A stretch of 64,000 nucleotides of DNA from Prochilodus magdalenae (GCA_024036415.1 JAMWET010003109.1:1-64000), one strand, 5' to 3'. Numbered from the stretch's first letter, positions 11,558 through 22,202 are shown. Notes: generated by a model not told the origin, from the letters alone. Numbers and translations: made by a program.

Positions 11558-12073
11558 CTGAGAAAATGAGTATAAAAGAAATATTAAATATCAAGTACTG
11601 TGACTGTAATTAAATAGCAGTATGTAATGAAAAAAACTTCACTGAATAATTAATCTGAGTACCAGCGCTGAGATAATGCTAATCTCTGCTAGCACTTCAG
11701 TGTTATGGTAACGGAAAACTAGCCGTGGTTTCACTTTCCACACAAGTTTTAATTCTACTTTAGCCAGCTCTGCTTAAATACAGCAGCAGGATAGGTTATG
11801 GAATCGACCATGTCTGTATATCTATGACTCAGACGTATCTAAACTAAGCCTGTTCAAACCACACACAAGTATTAACAGCAAACATTAATATTACCTCATG
11901 TACATTAAACCTGTAAGCAGTCATGTACATTAGTGCGACCCTGCTGTTATGAGCGCTGGTGTGAATGAAAAAATTTGCCCCTGGGTGAAGAAGCTGCTAA
12001 ACAACACATTATAATGAGCTGTAAATGTCCTGTTACTCATTTAGAAGATGAACTGATAACTAGGCCTAATTAC

Positions 12074-12243
12074 CTTCCTTTTCCGCGGTGCTTCTCTGTC
12101 GCGGTCCCCATGTCTTCGCGCCTCCTGCTTTCTGCCCCTCTTAAGGTACATGTGGCAGAAGGCGCCCCAGCACCCGAAGCCTGTGGGGCTGGATGGGGCG
12201 GCAGCTCTTGCTCCTGCTGAGTTGTTTCCAGCAGAGCTGTTGA
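12074..12243 (-). CDS. KRGRKQ exon of the coiled-coil gene family (copy a)
   Basis: Bounded by an acceptor-like TTGTACTGTAG at 12,244 and a GGAAG/GTAATT donor at 12,074. The frame ending ...MYLKRGRKQ...RKRK leaves in phase 0, which fits the phase-0 start (NVEIRTEN) of the coiled-coil exon. This frame is also kept in the diverged copies at 39.4 kb (TFLDLFHKRSRKQERE) and 41.4 kb (TFLLLFCKRGRGQERQ). A competing frame starts at ATGGGGACC and leaves in phase 2, which does not fit. The exon is GC-rich and basic. The true start codon is unresolved. Confidence 0.4.
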
Positions 12244-12328
12244 CTACAGTACAAAATGACTGGGTTAGTTCAGGTGTGCTATGCTCCTCCAGCGACAGAT
12301 TAAGAACTGTGAATCATAACTACTGTAC

Positions 12329-12393
12329 CTGTTTAATAATTTGATGCCACTTTCTGATTCTCGTCATCATTTTAATTTCTTCTTTTATCAAAT
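12329..12393 (-). CDS. RIRKWHQ exon (copy a)
   Basis: 65 bases between acceptor ATGATTTTCAG and donor AACAG/GTACAG. It encodes LIKEEIKMMTRIRKWHQIIK plus a final Gln, basic and amphipathic. The six copies are more alike in protein than a random intron would be, and one copy (33,286) differs by exactly one codon in length. Entry phase is 1, exit phase 0. Confidence 0.45.
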
Positions 12394-13571
12394 CTGAAAA
12401 TCATAAAAAAGCAGAACTCCTTAGTTTCACACATAATCTACAGTTTACAGCACTTCACCATCCACTGCTTCCTTATCAGAAGGCTGAATGTGAAACAGTT
12501 TACAGTCAATGAAGAAAAATAAGACTAATTTCACACAGACCTACAAACATCTGAAAACAGACAACACAAAGAAACACCACATTTCATTGAACTCACCAAT
12601 ATTTTCAGATTCTTAACGTTCCTATAATCCCGTTATATATGGAGAAAATATGTGGATACTTTTGGATATAACATATTTAACATGAATTGGAGATATTATG
12701 CAACTATTTCAATAAAATAGATATTTAAAATACTAAATGACATACTGTCAGGCTGAAACAGGAAAGGATAAAAATAGGTAATCCTGTCTGGTCTTATCTA
12801 CACTGTAAACAGTGTTTCATTGGTGAATTTTAATTTCAAATGAATTAGGTTCAACCTAAGAAGAGATCTTTAAACTAACGATCCTTTTAATCAAAGTCAT
12901 TTGCTGAGTTAAGCTAAATGCATTTAATTGGTTGTAATGAATTATTATTATGTATTATTATAGAAAGTTTTACGGCAGCACTGTTTACAGTGTGGCCCGT
13001 ATGTTTTAATAAGTAAAATGAGATATTTTGACTACAGCTGTTTTAGCGGAGTTAATCTCGCTCCACTCTCTTTTTATTAAATTGTAGTATTTTTGTATTA
13101 CTGGCATTTAAAACTTGTTTACCAATCATTGTATTTGTATTAGGGTTTTTTGATTTAGAATTTTATTTATTCACTATTCTATTTTTTATTACTTCTATAA
13201 TCCTTTTATTTGACTGGTTTAAAGTTTAATTTGCAGATTTTTCTTTTTATGTTAGAATCTTATTTGCTTTAACTTGGTCTATTGCTTTTCCTTATTCTTA
13301 ATAATTCTTATTCTCTTTATTTTTTTCCTGTTGTCTTGATATATTTGATTAAATTGATTTTCTGTTCTTTTTCAGCATTTTTGGCTGATCAATTATTTTC
13401 ATCTACATTTCTCTTTCTAAAACCAGTGTTCTTTTTTCTCTAAATGGCTGCAGATCTTTAGATGATTTTTCCTGTAGAGGAAGCTGAATAAAGAATCATG
13501 TGTAATCTAGAGTTAGAGCATCTTAATTTTGAATGACTTTACTTGAGACTTGCTTAACATATAGTAGGACT
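12394..13571. other. AT-rich intron-like block
   Basis: No open frame of note. A possible 25-base micro-exon with a GTGAGT-type donor lies near 12,610-12,640 (AACGTTAAGAATCTGAAAAT on the minus strand), but its phases do not match its neighbours. The block is repeated at 20,960-22,073 and 58,633-59,467. Confidence 0.4.
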
Positions 13572-13655
13572 TCACTTGAATTTTCTAACGATATTAAAAG
13601 TTAAAAGACAAACCAGAGCTCCAAGTAGCATCAGTTGATTAGGTGGGACACTGTC
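13572..13655 (-). CDS. Hydrophobic (membrane-segment) exon, copy a
   Basis: After the acceptor TTCCTGTTGCACAG the minus strand encodes 27 residues: DSVPPNQ, a hydrophobic core LMLLGALVCLLTFNIV, then RKFK and a stop. The core is long enough for one membrane-spanning helix. The same frame and motif (VPPN.LVLLGAL.CLLTFNI) survive in the diverged copy at 36.0 kb, where the rest of the sequence has changed. The stop here may be intronic if an earlier donor is used. Its link to the coiled-coil exons is inferred from order and strand. Confidence 0.4.
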   Translation of the reverse strand, partial: DSVPPNQLMLLGALVCLLTFNIVRKFK

Positions 13656-14249
13656 CTGTGCAACAGGAAAACGTAAGCAGAGTTAATAAATATAGAAATG
13701 AAAAAATGTATTGTAGTTAGTAAAAAAAAGTTATAAAGGTTTACTTGGATTTGCATAGTCTGTAATATCACTGTGTTCTTAGTTCATGTTTTAGTTCTTA
13801 GCTCATTATTCAATAATTAGTTCCAGATGTTTCTAAGAACAGGACTGCCTTATAAATTCAGAGAAACTACTTAAACATACGAGAAAGAACAAAATGCTAA
13901 AGAATAAACCGGTCTAATTGTAAAAATAAACAGATAATGTTGTTAAGTTAATCCAGTATATCTGAGTAGTTGTGGACATATACACCATATTGGGGTCTAG
14001 TCTAACCGTAGTCCTACCAGTCAGGGCTCCCTTTAATGATGCGCGAGCTCCATAACGTAACTGTCATTTAGGAGGCTTAATTCAAATACAAACAAAACTA
14101 GAAAGGGAAAGTTCGTGAACGAACTTTAAGTTGGCTTGTAAAAGAACGTTGTGACAATCATGTGACACGTGTGAGACGTGTGGTCTGTGTGTGGAGAGTA
14201 GTGTGGGGTGTAAATGTGTGTTTGGAGAGTGTGGTATATACAATTTGTG

Positions 14250-14570
14250 TGCCACCTTAAATATCATCCCCCCTTTAAGTTTACTGCCACCTTAAATTTC
14301 CTAATGCCACCTCAAATTCCCTTCCACCTTAAATTCACTCCTACCACATTAACTACATTGCCACCTTAAATTCGGTTTTACCTTATATTTAAAGCCACCT
14401 TAAACTCCCTAATGCCACATTAAATTCTCTCCTACCACCTTGAATTCGCTAATGCCACATTAAATTCGCTAATGCCACCTTAAATTTCCTGCCAACATAA
14501 CATACACACTAAATTCCCTGCTACCTTATATTAACTGATACCTTAAAATCCTGGCCACCCTAAATTTAGG
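14250..14570. repeat. Degenerate GCCACCTTAAATTC minisatellite
   Basis: About fifteen imperfect units of the form GCCACCTTAAATTCNCTAAT, 18-22 bases apart, with losses and base changes. No open frame follows the period. It is followed at 14,575 by 'gcttgctaggcagttgctat', the start of the GTTGCTATGG-type motif common in fish repeats. Confidence 0.8.
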
Positions 14571-14680
14571 TGCTTGCTAGGCAGTTGCTATGGTGTTGCC
14601 AGGCTGCATGTATTATGCAATCTTACTGGCCCCTTTTTACTCCCCCTCCCCACCAACATGCCATCATAACCACCTTAGTC

Positions 14681-14737
14681 AGTCAAGCTGTGAAGTTCTC
14701 CAGGTTCTGTGACTTCAACCAGTTCAAGACACATCAA
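14681..14737 (+). other. Possible upstream exon of the OB-fold-like gene
   Basis: Acceptor-like CACCTTAG and a strong donor (CATCAA/GTAAGT) surround a short open frame ending KFSRFCDFNQFKTHQ. Its exit phase (0) does not match the frame that is open from 15,674, so it may be a 5' untranslated exon or unrelated. Confidence 0.3.
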
Positions 14738-14999
14738 GTAAGTCATTATGAGAGTAAAGTACCAAAGCTATTCATGTTTGACCATTTCAAATTGATTACA
14801 GGAAGGTGTTATGTTTTTGTCAGAAAGATTTTTACAGAATCATTGATTTTACATTTTTTATTCTGTAGATGGTTGAGGTAGTTTTTGGAGAAAATGAACA
14901 GCCAGAAACAAAAAAAAAAATCAATAGTTTATATATTAATACATAAATGCAATACCATTTGGATACATATTAAACAAAAATGTAGGGAATATAGTAAAA

Positions 15000-15672
15000 T
15001 TATTATTTTCTAAGAAAAAGCTTTACTAAAGTCTTCATAAAGGTGAATTTGTCCACAGCCAACAGACTAGTAGCTAACATTAATCAAAATTTACCTCACA
15101 GGCGAAAAACGAAATAGTCATCCAACAGGAAAAACCCAGCTTAACACAACTGTATACATTTTACCACACAATCATTGTAATTGCAATACAGTTTAATGAA
15201 TAAAAAGTTTATTGGAATACTTTATTGGAAAAAAGCTCTAATTTACCTAATTAGCATCTGTGCTAACCAAAAGGTTTCTGACCAGGACTCCATTTCTGTT
15301 AGCTACCTCAGAGTGGCAAGGTCTGTGAAGTGTATTTTGAATGGTCAGTGGATGAGCCAATCACAAAGCTTCTGGGTCTTCTCAGTCATTAGCTCAGCAA
15401 CCAGCATAGCAGCCCCACTCTCCTCTCCCACTCTCCCTGAGGTGGCAGAGGATTTGTTTAGTTCAGACACTGCCACACCACATTAAACTATACTCTGCAC
15501 TCCCCACTAAAACCCACACCGTCTCTCCCACAACCTTTAGATTACATTATTAATACAACTTTGGTTACCACACAATCAATACAAAACAACTATTAAACCA
15601 CATATATATACACACTATGCAATTAATGATTTAAATTTAATTAAATGTTATTTCATGTTTTTATTTCCCCAG
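15000..15672. other. No feature recognised
   Basis: AT-rich sequence between the possible upstream exon and exon 1 of the OB-fold-like gene. A 101-codon frame (15,181-15,486) shows no recognisable composition or splice edges. Confidence 0.4.
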
Positions 15673-15673
15673 G

Positions 15674-16104
15674 ATGCAGAGATATCAGCCATATCATATG
15701 CTGTCAGTGCACACAGTTTATTGTGTTGCTGTGAACATTGCAGAGCACGCTGTGGCATTTGAATACACTGAAAACTCTGTTAGAGTAACAGAAACCAAAA
15801 GACGGGCTCTCTGCTCAGTCTGTGACAAAGAGAAAGTTTTTCTGATTCCTCTTAATGAGGAACAGATTAACACATTTAGAGAGGGGGATACATCTATTAT
15901 TAAAAATGGTAGAGTAAAACAAGAACAGCCATTTTGGAAATTGTATATGGGAAATGGGACAAAAGTTACCCACTTACCCCTGAGCAAAGTCTGATCCACC
16001 TAGGAAAGGAGAGTGTTTTTCCTACCTCCGTCAAAACTCCCTTGACAGATCCCAGACTCGTCCTGAAAGAGGAATACATTTCGATCTCAGAAAAAATTGT
16101 GTCC
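15674..16104 (+). pseudogene. OB-fold-like gene, exon 1
   Basis: A frame opens at ATG 15,674 (MQRYQPYHMLSVHTVYCVAV...), just after a CCCCAG acceptor, with a Cys-x2-Cys (CSVC) near residue 48. Near 15,913-15,993 the reading must change frame: the first frame stops at 15,994, while a second frame (LEIVYGKWDKSYPLTPEQ...KIVS) runs to a clean GTGTCC/GTAAGT donor in phase 0. The exon length of 431 bases is one short of the multiple of three needed, so a single-base loss explains it. It could be a real inactivating mutation or an assembly error. I do not recognise the family. Confidence 0.5.
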
Positions 16105-16884
16105 GTAAGTATTATGATTTTACCGGGTTTAACGTTTTGTTTGTGCTCCCCATGGTCAACCCACTTTTTATTACTGCAACAAAAAGGGAAAAATGAGAAG
16201 TCTTGACTCTCTCAAATCCTTAGAAAGGTTCCCAAGTCCTTAAAAGTCATAATTTGTTTGTTGATGTCATCACATAACACAGTCCCTACTGCCTACACCC
16301 ATACAACACACAGCACTGGAAACCATGCACAATTGCTTCGACAGTAGACTAATCAGAATACAGTTGGTGAGTTGACCAATCAGAGCACACTTGGCTCCTT
16401 AGGATCCAAAAAAAACCTACAAAAAATTATTATATATTCTACAAGAATCAATTATTCTAAAATATTCTATTATGAACATACAATTATCAACATTAAAAAT
16501 GAGTATAATGTCCCTTTTAAAAAAAGTACTTTATTCTTCATTTCAGACTTTCACAACAGATTGTAAAACCATTTTCAGTTTATAAAAATGATGTTCTAAA
16601 GTCATAATACAAATATTATTGCTGTACTGTGGCAATCAAAAAGCCACATAAAATAATGTGTATAACAATCATTGTTACTTATAGCACAGTTTACAATGTT
16701 CCACAAATCCAGTGCTTCTTAATGTGAAGATGTGGATCTTTCTTTAGAATTTGAGAATGTAATCATTAGAATCCGAATTTAATGTTATTATTATTAGTAG
16801 TATTTAAGCTTTGATAAATATCACCCTGTCTTCTGCACTCTTTTGACAGTCATTATTATACTCACTCCTTTTGTCCATCTTTAG
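16105..16884 (+). other. Intron 1 of the OB-fold-like gene
   Basis: Starts GTAAGT and ends TTTAG. It is AT-rich and contains no open frame of interest. Confidence 0.5.
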
Positions 16885-17094
16885 CTGTGCATTCTACGTC
16901 AGACTCAGGCGGACATCACGGTGAGGGACATTACCATCGAGAATGATGGCATCCGAGCCAGTGTAATCTTGTGGAGGGAGGCAGCCACCACGCCACTAGT
17001 GATGGGGCAGATAACTGCCATTACACACCTAAGAGTGGGTAAAAATGATGCGTATGGCAAAAAACTCAATTCAACGGCCTACACGATTGTTTCC
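16885..17094 (+). CDS. OB-fold-like gene, exon 2
   Basis: 210 bases with a TCCATCTTTAG acceptor and a TTTCC/GTGAGT donor, phase 0 on both sides and no stop. It encodes 70 residues: ITVRDITIENDGIRASVILW, then a REAAT..L..GQITAITHLRV stretch and LNSTAYTIVS. Alternating beta-strand patterns with a W after the second strand and a final ST.YT are typical of OB-fold nucleic-acid-binding domains of the RPA kind. The fold assignment is by pattern only. Confidence 0.55.
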
Positions 17095-17440
17095 GTGAGT
17101 ATAATGAACATACCTACCTTTGCTTCAATAGCTGCCAAATCCAACCTTCAAGTCTCCTGTCCTTCCCTTGTTGGCCCAGCTCTATGTGGATACCTGGACC
17201 AATTAACACACAATTAGACTCACAACTGTACTTTTTAATCACACAAGAAAGAATTATATAATTTAGGTAATATCAGTAGTAAGTTAACATCATTGGCATG
17301 TTTGTGAGCATATATAATATGTTCATTGTTTATCACTGCACACTAATTCCCTTCAGCAGAGTAATATGACATGAAGTGTTATGCTAAGATGCATTCAAAT
17401 GTTAGCGACAATTTATTTTCAACCGAATACTGATGACATA

Positions 17441-18025
17441 CACTAATCACCCATAACATTAAACACACCTCAATGTATCTATACTCTTTATCCATGTTAT
17501 TAGCTCCACTGACCATATATAAGCACTCTGTAGTTGTACTCTGTAGTCCATTTGTTTCTCTGTATACCGTATTGCCCTGTTCTTCAATGATCAGGACCAC
17601 CACAGAGCAGGTACTATGTGGGTGGTGGATCATTCTCAGCACTGCAGTGACAATGACGTGGTGATGATGTTAGTGTGTGTTGTGCTGCTGTGTCTGACCC
17701 ACTCACAGTAGCACAACACACACTAACATCACCACCACGTCAGTGTCACTGCAGTGCTGAAATGATCCACCACCCACATGTGGTGATGTTAGTGTGTGTT
17801 GTGCTACTGTGAGTGGGTCCGACACACCAGTGCTGCTGCAGTTTCTCAACACCTCAGTGTCACCGCTAGACTGAGAATAGTCCACCAACTACAAGGTGGA
17901 CCAGCAAGGTAGGAGTGTCTAATACACTAATGCCACCACCACATCAGTGTCACTATATAGTAAGAGGAGCTGGTGAATTAGACAGTGAGAGTATATACAA
18001 GGAGGTGGTTTTAATGTAATTGATA
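17441..18025. mobile_element. Fold-back (MITE-like) element in intron 2
   Basis: The ends are inverted: 'cataacattaaacacacctc' at 17,452 and the complement 'gaggtggttttaatgt' near 18,003. Inside, arms of about 80 bases (17,616-17,698 and 17,700-17,785) are near-perfect inverted copies around GTGTTGTGCT.CTGTG. A third copy of the arm follows at 17,780-17,835. No transposase is present. Ends of the type CATAACATTAAA.CCACCT are widespread in fish genomes, but I cannot name the family with certainty. Confidence 0.7.
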
Positions 18026-18150
18026 ATTGTTGTACACTAGAATTTTTACGAGGTAAATCAAGTGGAAGTGTGATGACAGGTGTGTATGGATGAAAGTAGC
18101 TATGGGGCAGATATCTGATTTTTTTTTTTTTTTTAAATAATGTACTGCAG

Positions 18151-18375
18151 AAACTCACAGAGAAATCTGAAAAGAAATGTATCAAAGTCGTGGGAGTGGC
18201 AGACCCGGAGGATGGCCAATTAGTGCTTTTGACAGAGGATATGGAGGAGCTGATGGTCCCCCCTGGCGTCTGGCCTGGAGAAGTTAAACATTTGCTACCA
18301 ACACTTCCAGTTCAACTGCTAATAACAAAAACTGTCTCTAAGGTTACAGAGGTGAAATTTGATCCTGAAATGTAA
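18151..18375 (+). CDS. OB-fold-like gene, last exon
   Basis: Begins after a T-rich tract and TGTACTGCAG, phase 0, and encodes 74 residues from KLTEKSEKKCIKVVGV to VTEVKFDPEM with TAA at 18,373. It is a compact acidic domain with a PPGVWPGEV turn and no recognised motif. With exons at 15,674 and 16,885 the gene would give about 288 residues if the exon 1 frame were continuous. The 1.06 kb intron before it contains the fold-back element. Confidence 0.55.
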   Translation, partial: KLTEKSEKKCIKVVGVADPEDGQLVLLTEDMEELMVPPGVWPGEVKHLLPTLPVQLLITKTVSKVTEVKFDPEM

Positions 18376-18975
18376 TTTTTTTTTGTTTTGTTTTACGCAA
18401 AATTTGTTATTCATGTTAAAATGTTAATGTTTTTCCTTGCATGTTACACATTTCTTGTTACATTTTTCAAAAAGCATTGTATTGTGCTTCATAAGGATGA
18501 ATTCAACATTTTAGTCCTTAAAAAACTGTTAAAAAATTTAAAATGTTAAATGATGTCATATTACATGACTTCATATTGAAGTCAAATGCCCTAATTTCCA
18601 TCTTTCTTCATTCTGACACCTACGCTGATTATACTGATTATATTAAAAGGCAAAAAGAAAGCTAGAAATGTGCAAGAGAATCACAAAAGAGAAGGTAAAG
18701 GTTATACAGTACTAAAAGATTTAAATGATGTACAGGCTTTTGCCTTTCCCTTAAATGTATAATTTTTCTTCATGAACAATCTGAAAATGAAACACCACCT
18801 CTGCATCGGTAAGGACATATTTTTCATTTAAGAATTCCTAATATTAAAAAGAAAAATATTTATAGAAGCTTAGGAATGTCCTGCATTTTGAACATTATAT
18901 AATACTGCAGGCCACTCTTTTTGGAACATCTCACTTCAGCTATTACTGATAGTATAATAATATTACTGCTGTTCG

Positions 18976-19007
<32 letters not shown>

Positions 19008-19300
19008 GTAGTAGTAGTAGTAAGCAAAAACGCCAGCAACCAGAGTAGCATCAACAGTGCATGTGCTAAATGCACGTGCACCTTAGCATGTGTTTCTGCT
19101 ACGCACATTGCTGGCATATTTTTAACACTTTTTGTCTAATAAAAGTGATGCTTTACCGCAGCCTTGTGCACAAACAACAATAAACGTAACTTCGCTTCCA
19201 AAAACATTCCTGGTATATAAAAGTAATTATTCAGAATAAAACTTACCTTTTTATGCCTTCCTGTGTGTCTCCGATCTGCATCGCTTTCCTGACTCCAAGC
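18376..19300. other. 3' flank of the OB-fold-like gene
   Basis: AT-rich sequence downstream of the TAA, with the trinucleotide tract as its only structure. AATAAA-like words occur, but no polyadenylation signal stands out. Confidence 0.35.
18979..19021. repeat. (TTA)n/(TAG)n microsatellite
   Basis: About ten TTA units followed by TAG units, a compound trinucleotide tract. Confidence 0.95.
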
Positions 19301-19534
19301 ACATTACACCAGCGCTGCTTCTGAAACAGCCTACTACTGTACTACACAGCAGGCGAAAGCAGTAGGCGAGAATGTGCGGTGTGTCAGAATCCGCAGTAGT
19401 CATAAAGCATTAGGTGAAAGTTCTCCGGATGACGTACTACTTTCGGTGAGATTTTCAAGTATGCGAGCACACACACTGTGCTATCCCATGATTCCACTGG
19501 AGCTGTGGCGGTGTTCCGAGCTGAGGAAGAAAAA

Positions 19535-19568
19535 ATGGCTGAAAGCGGAACATCGGCTCTGTACACGT
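19535..19568 (+). other. Possible first coding exon (MAESGTSALYT)
   Basis: In a locally GC- and CpG-rich stretch (19,300-19,800), GAAGAAAAAATGG opens MAESGTSALYT and meets a consensus donor CACGT/GTAAGT in phase 1. No partner exon was found within the next kilobase. Flanking text such as 'gcagtaggcg' and 'aagtaggcgattta' on either side suggests this may be the preserved first exon or end of a DNA transposon. An AAGATGGCGG word (YY1-type) is at 19,690. Confidence 0.3.
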
Positions 19569-19699
19569 GTAAGTAATCTACAACTTTTTGTGCAACACCG
19601 AGAAACGTTATGCAAATATAAAGCTCATTTTACATGTTTATATGAATTAATTAATTGCTTACATCAAACTTACGTCAAATAATGTTGGCAAGATGGCGG

Positions 19700-20379
19700 A
19701 CGTAATACGTCCAAGGTTGCGTGGTTACTAAATACTCGCGTACTGAAAGACCCTACTGCTTCACCGGTGGATAAGTGCGAACTGGGTTCAATTTAGGACT
19801 ACCCGAACAAGTAGGCGATTTAGTCGAACATGCATACATACACACATATAAAAGTGTTGGTTGATATTATTATTGTCATTAGACGAATTGAAGTGTGAAA
19901 ATTGTGACCGGGTACCAAATAAAGTGAAATCAGGGTGTAAGATGTTAAGATTCAAACGTTCTTATGCCTGAACTGCTTTGTCCGAAAAGCCTAAACAACC
20001 CTAACCACACAAGACGATTATTGAGTGGTTAAATTGGCAAAGGTACAAAAAGCAATCAAATGACGGACAGATGTTAGGTAAATTTGGCCGAGCAGCCATC
20101 CAACACGGGCAGGTACAAGAGTTTCTGTTCAACTAGCTGTGGACTCCAACTCTGAACTGACTCCACACACAGAACTAAGAGGCGGTTATGAGTTTCATTA
20201 AGACAGCTTGTGATTCGGTGGGATTGATTACTGAGTCAACTGGCTCCGATGAAATATGGATTTTAACATAATTTTACTAAATTTATCAACATAAATCACG
20301 GTTCATATGATGTTCGTAGTGTATTCTGATATGATTTCATTTAATATGTTGCATTTGTAGTGTTATAATTCGCTATAAA
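19700..20379. other. No gene recognised
   Basis: Unique in this window. Nothing beyond short AT tracts before the 2.25 kb repeat resumes near 20,380. Confidence 0.4.
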
Positions 20380-20643
20380 GCTATATATATCTGTGATTCA
20401 GACTTATCTAAACTAAGCTTGTTTAATCCACACACAAGTATTACCAACAAACATTAATATTACCTCATGTACATTAAACCTGTAAGTACAGTAGTGTACA
20501 TTAGTTCGACCCTGCTGTTATGAGCGCTGGTGTGAATGAAAATATCGCCCCTGTGTGAAGAAGCCGCTAAACAACACATTATAATTAGCTGTAAATGTCC
20601 TGTTACTCATTTAGACGATGAACGGATAACTAGGCCTAATTAC

Positions 20644-20809
20644 CTTCCTTTTCCGCGGTGCTTTACTGTCGCGGTCCCCATCTCTCGGCCTGCTTTCTGC
20701 CCCTCTTAAGGGACAGGTGGGGGAAGGCGCCCCAGCACCCGAAGCCTGTGGGGCTGGGTGGGGGCGGCAGCTCTCGCTCCTGCTGAGTTGTTTCCAGCGG
20801 AGCTGTTGA
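20644..20809 (-). pseudogene. KRGRKQ exon (copy b)
   Basis: Splice edges as in copy a. A four-base difference near 20,690 (CAGGCCGAGAG for CAGGAGGCGCGAAGA) shifts the KRGRKQ frame into a stop. The alternative ATGGGGACC frame stays open (MGTATVKHRGKGR). Confidence 0.4.
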
Positions 20810-20894
20810 CTACAGTACAAAATGACTGGGTTAGTTCAGGTGTGCTATGCTCCTCCACCGTCAGATTAAGAACTGTGAATCATTACTACTGTAC

Positions 20895-20959
20895 CTGTTT
20901 AATAATTTGATGCCACTTTCTGATTCTCGTCATCATTTTAATTTCTTCTTTTATCAAAT
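20895..20959 (-). CDS. RIRKWHQ exon (copy b)
   Basis: 65 bases, same encoded peptide as copy a (ending RIRKWHQIIKQ), with both splice edges intact. Confidence 0.45.
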
Positions 20960-22073
20960 CTGAAAATCACAAAAAAGCAGAACTCCAGTTTCACACATAA
21001 TCTACAGTTTACAGCACTATACCATCCACTGCTTCCTTATCAGAAGGCTAAATGTGAAACAGTTTACAGTCAATGAAGAAGAATCAGACTAATTTCACAC
21101 AGACCTACAAACATCTGAAAACAGACAACACAAAGAAACACCACATTTCATTGAACTCACCAATATTTTCAGATTCTTAACGTTCCTATAATCCCGTTAT
21201 ATATGGAGAAAATATGTGGATACTTTTGGATATAACATATTTAACATGAATTGGAGATATTATGTGACTATTTCAATAAAACAGATATTTAAAATACTAA
21301 ATGACATACTGTCAGGCTGAAACAGGAAAGGATAAAAATAGGTAATCCTGTCTGATCTTATCTGCACTGTAAACAGTGTTTCATTGGTGAATTTTAATTT
21401 CAAATGAATTAGGTTCAACCTAAGAAAAGATCTTTAAACTAATGATCCTTTTAATTAAAGTCATTTGCTGAGTTAAGCTAAATGCATTTAATAGGTTGTA
21501 ATAAATTATTATTATGTATAATTATAGAAAGTTTTACAGCAGCACTGAGAGAGATATTTTGACTACAGCTGTTTTAGCGGAGTTAATCTCACTCCGCTCT
21601 CTTTTTATTAAATTGTAGTATTTTTGTATTACTGGCATTTAAAACTTGTTTACCAATATTTTTTTTTAGGATTTTATTTATTCACTTTTTTTTAATTACT
21701 TCTATAATCCTTTTATTTGACTGGTATAAAATTCCAATTTGCAGATTTTTCTTTTTATGTCAGAATCTTATTTGCTTTAACTTGGTCTATTGTTTTTCCT
21801 CATTCTTAATAATTATTATTCTCTTAATTCTTTTCCTGTCTTGTTGATATATTTGATTAAGTTGATTTTCTGTTCTTTTTCAGCATTTTTGGCTGATCAA
21901 TTATTTTCATCTACATTTCTCTTTCTAGAACCAGCGTTCTTTTTTCTCTAAATGGCTGCAGATCTTTAGATGATTATTCCTGTAAAGGAAGCTAAATAAA
22001 GAATCATGTGTAAACTAGAGCATCAAAATTTTGAATGACTTTACTTGAGACTTGCTTAACGTATAGTAGGACT

Positions 22074-22202
22074 TCACTTGAATTTTCTAACGATATTAAA
22101 TGTTAAAAGACAAACCAGAGCTTCTGCTTTGCTAACGATATTAAATGTTAAAAGACAAACCAGAGCTCCAAGTAGCACCAATTGATTAGGTGGGACATTG
22201 TC
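22074..22202 (-). CDS. Hydrophobic exon, copy b, with doubled core
   Basis: Starts DNVPPNQLVLLGALVCLL like the other copies, but a 45-base in-frame tandem duplication repeats the segment ALVCLLTFNIV, joined by SKAE. The result is 42 residues with two hydrophobic stretches before the shared RKFK-stop. An event of exactly 15 codons keeps the frame. Confidence 0.45.
   Translation of the reverse strand, partial: DNVPPNQLVLLGALVCLLTFNIVSKAEALVCLLTFNIVRKFK

Larger units (their letters stand above)
11830..14095. repeat. 2.25 kb block repeated at 20,380-22,625
   Basis: Contains the KRGRKQ exon, the RIRKWHQ exon and the hydrophobic exon with their introns. The same block recurs after a 6.3 kb stretch that is unique in this window. 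Other copies are at 43.88-44.55/47.06-48.65/50.18-50.45 kb (split by two transposons) and 58.3-59.47 kb (truncated). Confidence 0.8.
14100..20370. other. 6.3 kb block present only in cycle 1
   Basis: Lies between the two copies of the 2.25 kb repeat. It holds a minisatellite, the OB-fold-like gene, a fold-back element, a TTA microsatellite and a possible first exon. It either entered as an insertion or survives from a larger duplicated unit of ~8.5 kb. Confidence 0.6.
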
